Assembly (NCBI RefSeq): GCF_001552655.1
Contig: NZ_BCRP01000007.1
Coordinates: 1 to 64,000 of the forward strand
DNA length: 64,000 nt
Source: Alicyclobacillus kakegawensis NBRC 103104
Lineage (GTDB): Bacteria > Bacillota > Bacilli > Alicyclobacillales > Alicyclobacillaceae
Reading direction: 5' to 3'
Position 1 is the stretch's first letter; each line of letters opens with the position of its first letter. Positions 43,729 to 53,041 of the stretch are shown here, one piece after another. Made by a program: the position numbers and the translations under genes. The notes beneath the pieces were generated by a model. The model had not been told where the DNA came from. It ran no database searches and was given only the letters and a program-made list of their open reading frames with translations.

Positions 43729-45303
43729 TCAACCCTTGCGTTTAGCCGTGCGTGGCCGCAGCACTTCAGGCCGCCCAGAAATGGTGGACATCGGTTTGCG
43801 AAGCAGGATATCTTGCAGGCCATTTTTCCATCGGAAGGGAATCAGGGGCCACAGGTAAGGCACTCCCAAGGAGCGCGTGGTGGCAAGCAGCAGCACCCAG
43901 GCCGCGACCCCCACCAGGAAACCCCAAGCCCGGATACCCACGGCAAATCCGGCCTCGGTGACGAGGATGAGAAAGAGGCGTGTGAGCGCGTTGGCGTTCG
44001 CTAGTTCGAACGAGGAAATCGCGAATTGGGCAATCAACACGAACGCCATATAGACCAAGACCTCCGGTTGAAACAACTGGATTTTGCTCGCAAATTCTCC
44101 GAAGATGACAGCCGCCACAATACTGACCGACGAGGCGAGCACGCTCGGGATGTTGACCATCGCCATCCGCAATACGTCCAATCCCAGCTCTACAATCAAC
44201 AGTTCCATCCATATGGGCAGCGGATAGGTGGTGTCGGCGCGGAAGAATGAGAACTCCTTCGGAACCGCCTCAGGGTGCAGATTGACGACCAGAAAGATGC
44301 CCGGTAGCAGGGTGCTGAGCAAGACGGACAACAAGACCACCCAGCGCATGTACGTACCGACCAACGGATAGGAATGGTACTCGCCTGGGTTTTGTAACAA
44401 CTGGAAAAATGTGATGGGGGCGATGATCACCTCCGGGGTGGTATCCGGAATAATCAACACATGTCCGTCAACCAACGCTGTCGCCGCCACGTCGGCTCGT
44501 TCCGTATACCGCACAATCGGATACGGGTTCCATTTGACGCGCATCATCTGGTCTGTGATGGCTTGCTCCGCCATCGGAGTCGCATCCACATCAATCGAAT
44601 TGAGAGCGATCCGGACGTGATCGACCAACTCGGGATTGGTCACGTCCTGTAGGTACATGATGGTGACATCCGTCTTTGAACGGTTGCCCACTTGCAGCAG
44701 TTCCGTGCGAATGCGCGGGTCCTTCAGGCGCCTGCGGATGAGGGCGACATTGAACAACATGGTTTCCACAAAACCGTCACGCGGCCCGCGTACAGTCCGT
44801 TCAATCTCGCTTTCGCCGATGCTGCGCATCGGATAAATGCGCGTATCGATGAGCAGTGCTACGTCAAAACCATCAATGAAGATCACCATGGGACCAGACA
44901 GGATTTGCCGGATCAGTTCGCCCATGTCGGCAAACGGCTGAACCTGCACAAAACCAATGTGCGTATTCAAGTATTGAGCCAACTCCTGAATGCTGAATCC
45001 CTGGCCTTCCCGGCGCGTCACAAACTCACTGATCTGCCTTTCAAAATTGTCCAGAATCAACACCAGATTGGTCGTCGTGAAATACCCGTTCAGAACATAC
45101 GCCATCATATTCAGGCCGCCGTAGCGAAACGGCTTGGCCATCAGGTCCCAGGCGTTGCCCGGACCGTACCCAACTCCAAGCAGTCGATTCAAGTAATCCA
45201 CGTTGTCCTGCAGATTGCGGGAGATCGGGGGCACGTGTTGCTTGTCCAGGTCCCATTGCCGTGGATTACGACCAACTTCCCTTTCTTGATTGGTCTCGAA
45301 CAT
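43729..45303 (-). CDS. GerA-family germination protein, SpoVAF-like
   Basis: The 524-residue protein has the GerA N-terminal soluble region with SGPMVIFIDGFDVALLIDTR, ERTVRGPRDGFVETMLFNVA and LIRRRLKDPRIRTELLQVG, followed by about five membrane helices. The YGGLNMMAYVLNGYF segment and the low number of receptor-specific motifs fit the SpoVAF group more than GerAA receptors. SpoVAF-type proteins modulate the SpoVA dipicolinate channel during germination. No spoVA genes are next to it, so it is a stand-alone member. GGAGGAGA precedes the ATG by about twelve bases. Confidence 0.85.
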   Translation of the reverse strand: MFETNQEREVGRNPRQWDLDKQHVPPISRNLQDNVDYLNRLLGVGYGPGNAWDLMAKPFRYGGLNMMAYVLNGYFTTTNLVLILDNFERQISEFVTRREGQGFSIQELAQYLNTHIGFVQVQPFADMGELIRQILSGPMVIFIDGFDVALLIDTRIYPMRSIGESEIERTVRGPRDGFVETMLFNVALIRRRLKDPRIRTELLQVGNRSKTDVTIMYLQDVTNPELVDHVRIALNSIDVDATPMAEQAITDQMMRVKWNPYPIVRYTERADVAATALVDGHVLIIPDTTPEVIIAPITFFQLLQNPGEYHSYPLVGTYMRWVVLLSVLLSTLLPGIFLVVNLHPEAVPKEFSFFRADTTYPLPIWMELLIVELGLDVLRMAMVNIPSVLASSVSIVAAVIFGEFASKIQLFQPEVLVYMAFVLIAQFAISSFELANANALTRLFLILVTEAGFAVGIRAWGFLVGVAAWVLLLATTRSLGVPYLWPLIPFRWKNGLQDILLRKPMSTISGRPEVLRPRTAKRKG

Positions 45304-45482
45304 TGTGACGCATCTCCTCCCCTGGGACTGCCTGCTTAGTCTCCCTCGCGGCATACCGGACATACCTCTCCCCGCCCGCAGCCGCTTGTCCTGTGATAGA
45401 CCCCTGCATAACTGGAACCAAAGAAGCGAGAATGTAAATGCACAAAGCTGTTCGACTGAATCACGGCAGGGAGGAAACGCCC

Positions 45483-45962
45483 GTGGTTAAATCCCTCGAC
45501 GTTCAACGAGAAATGGCACGAATTCGACATGAGCATGAGTCTGCGGCATCCCTATACACACGGCAACAAACCCATATGCAGGCGATACAGCGGGACACTC
45601 AGGCGCAACTGGAGACCATGCTGTCGCGGTGTGCGCGAGAATGGGCCGCTGCGGACCCGCACCTGCGGGTTGGTCCGTCGCCGGACGCCAATCCGGGTTT
45701 CACAATCCGATTTCAGGACTCGGTTCAGCCACCGGAGTTCGTCGTGTCCACCACCTGCCAAGAAGAGCGTGTGCAAGTCACAGTCAAGGATGGCCATTGG
45801 AGGCAAATGCCCAATGTATTTGACAAATTTGCTGACTGGATGGATCAACGAGTGGTATTCGAGGGAAAGTTTGACGCACAGGAGGTGGAAGCGGCCCTCG
45901 CCGCAGCGTACTTGTCCTGGTACCAGGAGGCACTGCGGCTCCGGGACGGTATGAAGCCCTGA
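45483..45962 (+). CDS. Hypothetical 159-residue protein
   Basis: The protein begins with a helical coiled-coil-like part (SLDVQREMARIRHEHESAAS to about residue 60), followed by a compact domain with VSTTCQEERVQVTVKDGHW and a C-terminal helix. No known family is apparent. The GTG at 45483 has GGAGG eight bases upstream, which is stronger than the ATG at 45438. It is divergent from the SpoVAF-like gene and precedes the tRNA gene on the other strand. Confidence 0.65.
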   Translation: MVKSLDVQREMARIRHEHESAASLYTRQQTHMQAIQRDTQAQLETMLSRCAREWAAADPHLRVGPSPDANPGFTIRFQDSVQPPEFVVSTTCQEERVQVTVKDGHWRQMPNVFDKFADWMDQRVVFEGKFDAQEVEAALAAAYLSWYQEALRLRDGMKP

Positions 45963-46022
45963 AACCATCGCCTTGAAGCAGCCACTGAACCACTGCCCAG
46001 TAGCCAGATGGCGGGTGAACGA

Positions 46023-46049
46023 AAAAAGCGAGCCGTGTTTGGCTCGCTG
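46023..46049 (-). terminator. Terminator of the tRNA-Ser gene
   Basis: On the minus strand AGCGAGCC pairs with GGCTCGCT and TTTTTT follows directly, five bases past the tRNA 3' end. Confidence 0.9.
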
Positions 46050-46053
46050 AAAC

Positions 46054-46147
46054 TGGCGGAGTGAGAGGGATTCGAACCCTCGATACGCCTCTACAGCGTA
46101 TACTCGCTTAGCAGGCGAGCGCCTTCGACCTACTCGGCCATCACTCC
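46054..46147 (-). tRNA. tRNA-Ser (GCU anticodon)
   Basis: The minus strand folds as a class II tRNA: GGAGTGA acceptor arm paired with TCACTCC, anticodon stem GCTCGC/GCGAGT with loop CTGCTAA (anticodon GCT), and a long variable arm TACGC/GCGTA typical of serine tRNAs. The T-loop is GGTTCGAATCC and CCA is encoded. It reads AGC and AGU codons. Confidence 0.97.
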
Positions 46148-46361
46148 ATACAAACCGTCTCGTAGAAACGGGACGAAGTCTATTTTATGAAGTCTAGGCC
46201 GGATTGTCAAGTTGGCTCTCCCAGTTGGAGGCCACGGCCCCTCTGCCATTACAAAATTGGGACTGCCCGACTGGTTTTCCCTGCGACTTCCCGCATCACA
46301 CCCCGAGCCGCGGGAATCTTATAAATGACCAGGTGTGACCAACAACAGGAGGCGACAGCCC

Positions 46362-46535
46362 ATGGAATTCACGCGTGCTCAGCAGATTCTCGGATCGCCT
46401 CGCGTCATCGCGGTGACGTATCGAGGGCGACCGGTCCACATCGATGAGATTTACGAGACCAACGGTTATGCCAAGATCCGATATGAGACTGGGGAAATCC
46501 TCACCGTGCCAGTTGCAGACCTGCGTGAAGAGTGA
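46362..46535 (+). CDS. sspH: Small acid-soluble spore protein, H type
   Basis: The 57-residue product MEFTRAQQILGSPRVIAVTY continues RGRPVHIDEIYETNGYAKI and ends VPVADLREE. This matches the SspH family pattern RAQEIVxSPxxIxVxYxGxPVxIExV...VPVxDLxE. AGGAGG precedes the ATG at good spacing; the upstream in-frame ATG at 46335 is less likely. Minor SASPs of this type accumulate in spores and are usually made in the forespore. Confidence 0.88.
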   Translation: MEFTRAQQILGSPRVIAVTYRGRPVHIDEIYETNGYAKIRYETGEILTVPVADLREE

Positions 46536-46618
46536 ACACAAGCCGGCAGAATCCAATCGCCATGGGGCCTGCCGATATCAACTCGCTCGGCGTCCATCGG
46601 CGGACAAGGCCCCACGCT

Positions 46619-47164
46619 TTACATCACACGCCGGCCGTATAAATACTTGTCCGACCAGTAGGCATCGCTGAGGCTCACAACCCGCAGGCCATGGGTGGTC
46701 ATGGCGGCAAACTGGTCCTGCCCTATGTAAACGCCGTCGAACGTTGCCGAGCTGCCGGTACCCTCCAAATCAAAAAACACCAAGTCTCCAATCCGCAAAT
46801 CAGCCGGATTGTCCACCATAGTCCCTGTTTGTGCCTGTTCCTCCACCGTCCTCGGCACCGAGATGCCGGCCTTTGCCATTACAGACTGAACAAAACCAGA
46901 GGCGTCCAGATTGTCAGGTGGTGCTTGCAGCATTTGTTGCACGGTATCATATACTTTGCGTTCCGCTTGCGAATCTTCTCCACTGGGATTGACGGAATTA
47001 ACCGGTGTGGCGGGTCCTACGTGAATCGTCACCTGCGGTCCTGGGGTGGCTTTGTCGGACGTCGATCGTTGCATCCGATGAGGCATATACCAGACTCCAA
47101 CCAACACGACCGCCGCTCCCACAGCTCCACTCAACACCATTTTCAGCCAAGCCCAAGTCTTCAT
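46619..47164 (-). CDS. Membrane-anchored NlpC/P60-like protein lacking catalytic Cys and His
   Basis: The 181-residue protein has an N-terminal membrane anchor (about residues 8-27), a linker and an NlpC/P60-like domain. The family motif DCSGFVQ reads LDASGFVQSVMAKAGISVPR, so the nucleophile Cys is Ala. LRIGDLVFFDLEG is conserved, but the SHVGIYIG motif reads ATFDGVYIGQDQF, so the His is replaced. The remaining order, ending SDAYWSDKYLYGRRV, is intact. It therefore looks like a pseudoenzyme that could bind peptidoglycan peptides without cutting. No frameshift or stop suggests decay. It is alone, downstream of spo0A on the same strand. Confidence 0.72.
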   Translation of the reverse strand: MKTWAWLKMVLSGAVGAAVVLVGVWYMPHRMQRSTSDKATPGPQVTIHVGPATPVNSVNPSGEDSQAERKVYDTVQQMLQAPPDNLDASGFVQSVMAKAGISVPRTVEEQAQTGTMVDNPADLRIGDLVFFDLEGTGSSATFDGVYIGQDQFAAMTTHGLRVVSLSDAYWSDKYLYGRRVM

Positions 47165-47516
47165 CCTCGCTCCCTCTTCCGAATGTCCGTGCGCTCGCCC
47201 GAGCGCATTCAGCGGTGAACCCAGCCTATAGGGTATATACCGGTGCCTTTCTCGTCTCTTATAGTAACATGGAATCCGAGCGCAGACACCTTGACAAAAG
47301 CGAGCAAGCTGTGCGATCAGATATTATGTAATATATTCCACCATATTGATTTATCACCATAATCGTATGTGAGGGATGTTATGATGAGAAATGACTTCGT
47401 GGTTAAACTATGGCTGGCGACGTAGTTCTTTTTAGGCCTGATCAATGGGATGAGGGGCATGCCTGCCTGAATTGGCAGTTGCCCCTCTATGCAGTGAAAC
47501 TTCGCATACCAAACCC
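47165..47516. other. Gap after spo0A with a terminator-like hairpin
   Basis: GAGGGGCA (47452-47459) pairs with TGCCCCTC (47480-47487), with an inner TGCC/GGCA; this lies 30 bp past the spo0A stop and is its likely terminator. The remainder (47165-47450) is AT-rich, contains TAATATATTCC-like promoter sequence near 47335 and holds no supported gene. Confidence 0.55.
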
Positions 47517-48338
47517 TTACCCCACCTTGTACTCAATCCGCAGCTTGTCCGCAATCATGGCGATAAATTCGCTGTTGGTGGGTTTAGTCCGGGCTGCGCT
47601 TACTGTGTACCCAAATACGTTACGGATAGCTTCCATGTTTCCGCGCCCCCATGCTACTTCAATGGAATGGCGAATGGCCCGTTCCACACGCGACGGGGTG
47701 GTTTTGTAGCGCTCCGCGATTTGAGGATACAGCACCTTCGTGATGGAGCCCAGGATCTCCACGTCTTGAAACACAATCGCAATCGCTTCTCGCAAATAGT
47801 GATATCCCTTGATGTGCGCAGGCACCCCGATTTCGTGGATGATCTGGGTGATAGCCGCATCCAGGGCATGCCGAGAAATGGCATCAGCATGATTGTCGAA
47901 AGCGGCCAGCCCCGAGGCGTTTACGGATGGCAAAGCCTGAACCGACGCCCCAGCGGCCACAGCGCTGGGCGTGCAAACTTGACGAATACGCTCGACCAAG
48001 ACAGGCATGTCAAACGGCTTCAGCACAAAATAAGAAACCCCTAATTCAGCTGCCCGTCTTGTCACAGATTCCTGTCCGAAGGCTGTAAGCATAATCACCT
48101 TCGGAATCCTCTCTTCACTTTTGACCAATCGTTCCAGTGCGCCCAGGCCATCCAGCATGGGCATGATGATATCCAGAATCAGGACGTCGGGTCGTTGCTC
48201 GCGTACCATTTTCACCACATCGTTGCCATTGTACGCGAGCCCACAGACACTCATGTCGTCCTGACTCGAGATATACTCATGAAGAAGTTCAGCAAAATCA
48301 CGATTATCATCTGCAATCAACACGCGAAAACCTGCCAC
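47517..48338 (-). CDS. spo0A: Sporulation master regulator Spo0A
   Basis: Spo0A, when phosphorylated through the phosphorelay, switches cells to sporulation. The 273-residue protein has a receiver domain ([20 protein letters not shown], phospho-Asp in [27 protein letters not shown]) and the C-terminal DNA-binding domain with [38 protein letters not shown] and [16 protein letters not shown]. The GTG at 48338 has GGGGAGG upstream. It lies downstream of spoIVB in the conserved order, with 0A-box-like sites between them. Confidence 0.98.
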   Translation of the reverse strand: MAGFRVLIADDNRDFAELLHEYISSQDDMSVCGLAYNGNDVVKMVREQRPDVLILDIIMPMLDGLGALERLVKSEERIPKVIMLTAFGQESVTRRAAELGVSYFVLKPFDMPVLVERIRQVCTPSAVAAGASVQALPSVNASGLAAFDNHADAISRHALDAAITQIIHEIGVPAHIKGYHYLREAIAIVFQDVEILGSITKVLYPQIAERYKTTPSRVERAIRHSIEVAWGRGNMEAIRNVFGYTVSAARTKPTNSEFIAMIADKLRIEYKVG

Positions 48339-48376
48339 TGGGCAATTCCTCCCCGCTTGACTGTCGGTTTTTGTTA

Positions 48377-48459
48377 TTCGACACCCCATGGCGGATGTCC
48401 TGCCCAAGCTTTCTGAATAGTTTTCGCGTCAATCAATCCCTATTCGACATCATTCGACA
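48377..48459 (-). promoter_or_regulatory. 0A-box-like sites upstream of spo0A
   Basis: TTCGACA, the reverse complement of the Spo0A box core TGTCGAA, occurs at 48377-48383, 48443-48449 and 48453-48459. The last two overlap the very end of spoIVB. They suggest that Spo0A binds its own promoter region. Confidence 0.7.
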
Positions 48460-49766
48460 TGACCGTTCCGCGCCCAGGCGACCCGGGCTTGGTCCGTGCC
48501 GGCCTTCGCATCGGCTTCGCACTCCCGCATCATCCAGCGGGCGTATACCCCGTATCCCCGGGACGGATCGGATACAAAAACATGCGTTACAGCGCCGACC
48601 AGACGGCCGTCCTGCAGGATAGGACTGCCGCTCATGCCTTGAACAATGCCGCCGGTCAGCTTCAACAAGCGAGGATCTGTAACATGGATCACCATACTTT
48701 TGGTCTTTGGCTCGTCTTGACTCTGTATGTTTTCAATCTCCACACGGAAGGCCTCCACTCTTTCACCCGAAACCACGGTCAAAATCTCAGCTGGACCGTC
48801 GTGAACCTGCTCCGGCAAGGCGACAGGGACGCGATGCCGCAAGTACAAATGCGGCGGGGGGGATTTCATGCTCCCAAACACGCCAAAAGCCGTGTTTTTG
48901 TCGATCCGGCCGATGGATACGGAAGGAGCCACAAAGCGCCCGCGCTTTTCTCCCGGGTGGCCAGCGGTACCCTTGACCATGCCGGTGACCTCAGCCTCGT
49001 ACACCAAACCGTCGCCGTCTATCGGCTGACCGGTGTCCACATCCGTGATCACATGACCCAGGGCACCAAATCGTTGATCGGACGGATCGTAAAACGTCAA
49101 CGTGCCAACCCCAGAGGTGCGGTCGCGAACAAACAGCCCCAGGCGCCCTCTTCCTGACGAGTCGAGAGCCGGCCGCACCTGAAGGGTCTGCAGGTGCCCG
49201 CGGCGACGAATCGTGAGTGTCAGGGCGTGATGCTTGGAAAAACGGGCCAATAGGCGTTGAAGCTCGTCCGAGTTCGTCAGGGGCGCGCCATTGATACGCT
49301 CGATGACATCCCCAATCTGTACATGCGCCCGGGCAGCTGGTGAATCCTGCCCCCCAACGCGCTGGTACCCGATGACCATAACCCCATGAGAATTCATGCG
49401 GATGCCGACCGATTGCCCGCCGACGTAAACGGACGACGCGGGCACCACCTGCACCCGGACCGCCTTCCAGGGAATGACACCCAGTAGCTTGGTGGAAACA
49501 TAGGCTTGGCCTGGGTGTTTGCCAATCACAGAAAAGGCGGATGCGTGTTCGCGAGAGTGGGTGTCTGTTTCCACCACCCGGGCGTCCGAGGTGTGGACGC
49601 AGAAGGATTTCCAGCCGACCGATACATCGGCGCGCCCACCCGTAGGCACCCACACTTCGGGCGGGGAATCAGCCAACTGCCGAACGGGTGGAGACAAGCA
49701 CATGGAGACCACGGAAACCGCAAGACCGATACGCCACCACACGTGACTCCTGCGTCTGGATTGCAT
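48450..49766 (-). CDS. spoIVB: SpoIVB serine peptidase
   Basis: SpoIVB is made in the forespore, crosses to the intermembrane space and triggers pro-SigK processing by cutting SpoIVFA. The 438-residue protein has an N-terminal membrane signal, a PDZ domain (YQRVGGQDSPAARAHVQIGD), the catalytic His in GALGHVITDVDTG and the catalytic Ser in GGIVQGMSGSPILQDGRLVG. GGGGGG precedes the ATG at 49766. Its position between recN and spo0A is the standard order. Confidence 0.96.
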   Translation of the reverse strand: MQSRRRSHVWWRIGLAVSVVSMCLSPPVRQLADSPPEVWVPTGGRADVSVGWKSFCVHTSDARVVETDTHSREHASAFSVIGKHPGQAYVSTKLLGVIPWKAVRVQVVPASSVYVGGQSVGIRMNSHGVMVIGYQRVGGQDSPAARAHVQIGDVIERINGAPLTNSDELQRLLARFSKHHALTLTIRRRGHLQTLQVRPALDSSGRGRLGLFVRDRTSGVGTLTFYDPSDQRFGALGHVITDVDTGQPIDGDGLVYEAEVTGMVKGTAGHPGEKRGRFVAPSVSIGRIDKNTAFGVFGSMKSPPPHLYLRHRVPVALPEQVHDGPAEILTVVSGERVEAFRVEIENIQSQDEPKTKSMVIHVTDPRLLKLTGGIVQGMSGSPILQDGRLVGAVTHVFVSDPSRGYGVYARWMMRECEADAKAGTDQARVAWARNGHVE

Positions 49767-49874
49767 TCGTGTACGCCCCCCTTGAACCGGCACCTCCCAC
49801 GGTCTGCTTCGTGATTGTAAGGTGCCCCGAGGGGAACGCTTTAATGATGCAAAAAACCTACCACGTCAGGCGCC

Positions 49875-51566
49875 TTATGCGGATGCATGGGCAAAGCCCT
49901 CCACCAGCGCCCGCGCGTGTGTGAAGGCTGTGGCGTCGGCCAAATCGGACCCGATTAAGCGGGCGACCTCCCGAATCCGGCCCTCTTCGTCGAGGCGTTC
50001 CACCAAGCTGATGGTGTCCGTGTCGCGCTCTTGCTTGCGAATGACATAATGGTCAACCGCGGCCGCCGCAATCTGGGGTGAGTGTGTCACACACAGCACT
50101 TGCCTCCCGCGGCCCAAGCGGCGCAACTCGGTAGCCAGCTTGTGGACCGCCGAGCCGCTGACGCCTGTGTCGATCTCGTCGAAGATCAGGGTATCCAACC
50201 CGTCCACCTCGGCTAACACCGACTTGACGGCCAACATCGTGCGCGACAGCTCGCCGCCAGACGCCACTCTGGCCAGGGGCCGTAGCTCCTCGCCTTTGTT
50301 GGCGGAGAACAAGAACACCACCTGGTCGGCCCCGGTTTCGCTGTATACCACATCGCCCTCCCCGGTCGTGCGCAGGCGCACGTCAATGGCAAAACGGGCA
50401 TGCTCCATGTCCAGGGAACGCAGCACTTGCTCAATCTCCCCACTCAACTTGGCGGCGGTCTCAAGTCGGCGCTGGTGCAACTTTTCAGCCGCTCGCTCCA
50501 TCTCACGACGGCGGCGTTCACACGTAGCGGCCAATTTGGCCAATTGTTCGTCGTGGGCGAGAAGCCGACGGTGCTCAGCGAGAATTTCCTCGTAATACTT
50601 TAGGACTTCAGCCTCCGTGGCCCCGTACTTCCGTTCCAGGGCACGAATTTCGGCCAACCTCGCCTCGGTCTGTTCCAACTCTTGCGGATCCGCATCCAAG
50701 TGGTGCACAAACCGCGACAGAAAATGAGCGGCCTCCTCCGCGTGCACCTGGGCTGTTTCCAACAGGTTTACGGTTTCCCGCAACTCCGCTGCGAATTCCA
50801 CAGCCGCAGCGATCTCTTCCCGGGATTCCACCAGCGCGGCCACCGCCCCGGACGATCCGTCCAGCAAATCCAAAGACTGCTGCACCGCTCGATAGATCTT
50901 GTCCAGATTCTGTAAACGCGCCCGTCGCTCGCGCAGTTCCTCTTCCTCCCCAGGGCGAAGACGGGCAGCTTCTATCTCTTGTATCTGAAACGAGAACATA
51001 TCCAGACGGCGCGCCCGTTCCTGTTCGTCCATCTGCGCCTCACGGTACTTGGCATCCGCCTCACGCCAAGCCTGGTAGGCGCGCTGCATCTCCTCCAGGG
51101 CCTGCTCATGCCCTCCATACAAATCCAAGACGCGCAACTGCTCTTCGCTGCGCACCAGTCCCTGGTGCTCGTGCTGTCCATGCTGCTGTACCAGCCTCAT
51201 GCCCAGCTCGCGCAACATCTGCACCGTGACCAAACGCCCGTTTATCCGGCATACGCTGCGGCCCGACCTGTGAATCGTACGCGACAGCAGAATCGGCTCC
51301 TCCAGTCCGTCCGCAAATCCCCATTCCGACAGCATCCGCCGAACGTCTTCACTATCGACTTCAAAGAGAGCCTCAACGACCGCGTCGTCGCACCCGCTGC
51401 GAATCCAGTCCGAGCTTGCGCGATTGCCCAGCAACAATCCGATGCTGTCCAGAAGAATCGACTTGCCGGCTCCTGTTTCCCCTGTGAACACGGTCAGCCC
51501 CGGACGGACATGGATATGCAACGACTCGATCAGAGCAATCCGTTGGACGGACAGTTCCAGCAGCAT
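49875..51566 (-). CDS. recN: DNA repair protein RecN
   Basis: RecN is an SMC-like ATPase that acts at double-strand breaks. The 563-residue protein has Walker A TVFTGETGAGKSILLDSIGL near the N-terminus, long coiled coils in the middle, the ABC signature RVASGGELSRTMLAVKSVLA and Walker B TLIFDEIDTGVSG, then LCVTHSPQIAA. The ATG at 51566 starts 36 bp after nadK. argR, usual before recN in Bacillus, is absent from this position. Confidence 0.97.
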   Translation of the reverse strand: MLLELSVQRIALIESLHIHVRPGLTVFTGETGAGKSILLDSIGLLLGNRASSDWIRSGCDDAVVEALFEVDSEDVRRMLSEWGFADGLEEPILLSRTIHRSGRSVCRINGRLVTVQMLRELGMRLVQQHGQHEHQGLVRSEEQLRVLDLYGGHEQALEEMQRAYQAWREADAKYREAQMDEQERARRLDMFSFQIQEIEAARLRPGEEEELRERRARLQNLDKIYRAVQQSLDLLDGSSGAVAALVESREEIAAAVEFAAELRETVNLLETAQVHAEEAAHFLSRFVHHLDADPQELEQTEARLAEIRALERKYGATEAEVLKYYEEILAEHRRLLAHDEQLAKLAATCERRRREMERAAEKLHQRRLETAAKLSGEIEQVLRSLDMEHARFAIDVRLRTTGEGDVVYSETGADQVVFLFSANKGEELRPLARVASGGELSRTMLAVKSVLAEVDGLDTLIFDEIDTGVSGSAVHKLATELRRLGRGRQVLCVTHSPQIAAAAVDHYVIRKQERDTDTISLVERLDEEGRIREVARLIGSDLADATAFTHARALVEGFAHASA

Positions 51567-51602
51567 AGCCGCACCTTCCCCCAGTCGTGCCGCGTAGGGC
51601 CG

Positions 51603-52463
51603 TTATGAACGTACCGGCCCGTCTTCCCCTCCGTGCAATTTCGTCCTCAACACCGAGAAGAACTCCCGGTCCCGCAACTTCACGAGCACCGCATCGGCCG
51701 ACGCTCGCCGTACCGTTACCGCGTCTCCGGGCTGCAGCCGCACATTGACCTGACCGTCGACAGTCAGGACGAGGTCCTCATGGGCGGCATGCGCCACCAG
51801 ACGGATTTCTTGGCTGTCGTCAACCACGCAGGGGCGTGTGGACAAGGTGTGAGGGCAAATGGGTGTCACAAGAATCACCGACAGGTGCGGACAGACGATG
51901 GGTCCGCCGCACGACAAGGAGTACCCGGTGGAACCGGTAGGAGTTGCAATGATGACACCATCCCCGCTGTACGAATCCAAAAACACGCCATCCACGTACG
52001 TGTCGACGGTCACCATACGGCCGAAGGCGGCTTTTGCGACACCCACTTCATTCAGGGCGACCAGCCGCCCCATACACGCACCTGCGCGGTTGACACTGGC
52101 CTCCAGCATCAACCGTCGCTCCAGGTCATATTCGTGCTGCACCAGCCGGTGCACAATATCATCGAGATCGGCCGGCTCCGCCTCCGTAAGAAATCCCAGC
52201 CGTCCCATGTTGATTCCAAGCAACGGAACCGTGTGTCCAGCCAGCTCCCGAACGACTCCGAGCAAGGTGCCGTCTCCGCCAAGCACACAAACCAGTTCTG
52301 CGCTGGCGACCTGCGACCGCACGGCATCGGACCAACCCTGTTCCATCGCTGTTGTCGCTGTGTAAACCCCTAAACCGCTTGCCTGAAGCCGACCGGCCAG
52401 AGCCGCCTGCACGTCCATGGCCCGAGGCTTGTGCGGGTTGGCCACGATTGCCACCGTCCTCAC
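51603..52463 (-). CDS. nadK: NAD kinase
   Basis: NadK phosphorylates NAD to NADP. The 286-residue protein has VCVLGGDGTLLGVVRELAGH (GGDG motif), LLGINMGRLGFL, the conserved NE in ALNEVGVAK and the TGSTGYSLSCGGPIV segment. The GTG at 52463 has AGGAGG nine bases upstream; a GTG three codons earlier is less well spaced. It sits between an unknown membrane gene and recN, an order also seen in other Bacillota. Confidence 0.95.
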   Translation of the reverse strand: MRTVAIVANPHKPRAMDVQAALAGRLQASGLGVYTATTAMEQGWSDAVRSQVASAELVCVLGGDGTLLGVVRELAGHTVPLLGINMGRLGFLTEAEPADLDDIVHRLVQHEYDLERRLMLEASVNRAGACMGRLVALNEVGVAKAAFGRMVTVDTYVDGVFLDSYSGDGVIIATPTGSTGYSLSCGGPIVCPHLSVILVTPICPHTLSTRPCVVDDSQEIRLVAHAAHEDLVLTVDGQVNVRLQPGDAVTVRRASADAVLVKLRDREFFSVLRTKLHGGEDGPVRS

Positions 52464-52502
52464 CGCTGGCACCCTCCTGTTACGCCCTACATCTGCATGG
52501 TT

Positions 52503-53018
52503 TCATTGCATATGGGACCAAAGTAACCCGAGAAAAACCCCCGACAGCAGCCATAAACAGCGGTTGATCACCTTGCGGGTCACCACGTAGCGCGGGGCCT
52601 TCACTTCGAAATCCACGGTGTGCGCGTGCTCCTGATCGACATCCAGGTGCAGGATGCCGTCCACCTGAAAAGCGGCATACAAGGGGTACCACTGCTCGCG
52701 CATGCGGGCCCCGCTCATCCCCGATTCCCGGGCATTGACGACCTTGACCGCAAGGGAACGCGCCCCTTTGCGCACGATGAAATCGGCCGTCAGGGTCTTA
52801 CGGAACTCCCGAGCATCGTAGTACCCCACCCATTCGCAACGGGCTTTCACGTGGGTAATTTGGTATCCGTTGTCTTCCAGCCACTGCTTGGCCGCACTCA
52901 GTTTTCCCCGCAAAGGCGCCGTTTGTTCCGGGGACCGCCATTGCGACAGCATGGACCGGAGCACCAGCAGCACAAAGGAGGCTCCAATAACGATAGCGAT
53001 AGCCGCCTGCCACCCCAT
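52503..53018 (-). CDS. Membrane-anchored protein of unknown function
   Basis: The 171-residue protein has a membrane helix at each end (about 4-22 and 150-166) and a soluble middle domain with GYQITHVKARCEWVGYYDAR and TADFIVRKGARSLAVKVVNA. The middle pattern loosely recalls restriction-endonuclease-like folds used in NERD-type domains, but the catalytic residues are not clear. It is encoded between tlyA and nadK in the same direction and is probably in their operon. No function is assigned. Confidence 0.7.
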   Translation of the reverse strand: MGWQAAIAIVIGASFVLLVLRSMLSQWRSPEQTAPLRGKLSAAKQWLEDNGYQITHVKARCEWVGYYDAREFRKTLTADFIVRKGARSLAVKVVNARESGMSGARMREQWYPLYAAFQVDGILHLDVDQEHAHTVDFEVKAPRYVVTRKVINRCLWLLSGVFLGLLWSHMQ

Positions 53019-53041
53019 GGAGGCCCTCCTCTCACGCGCGG

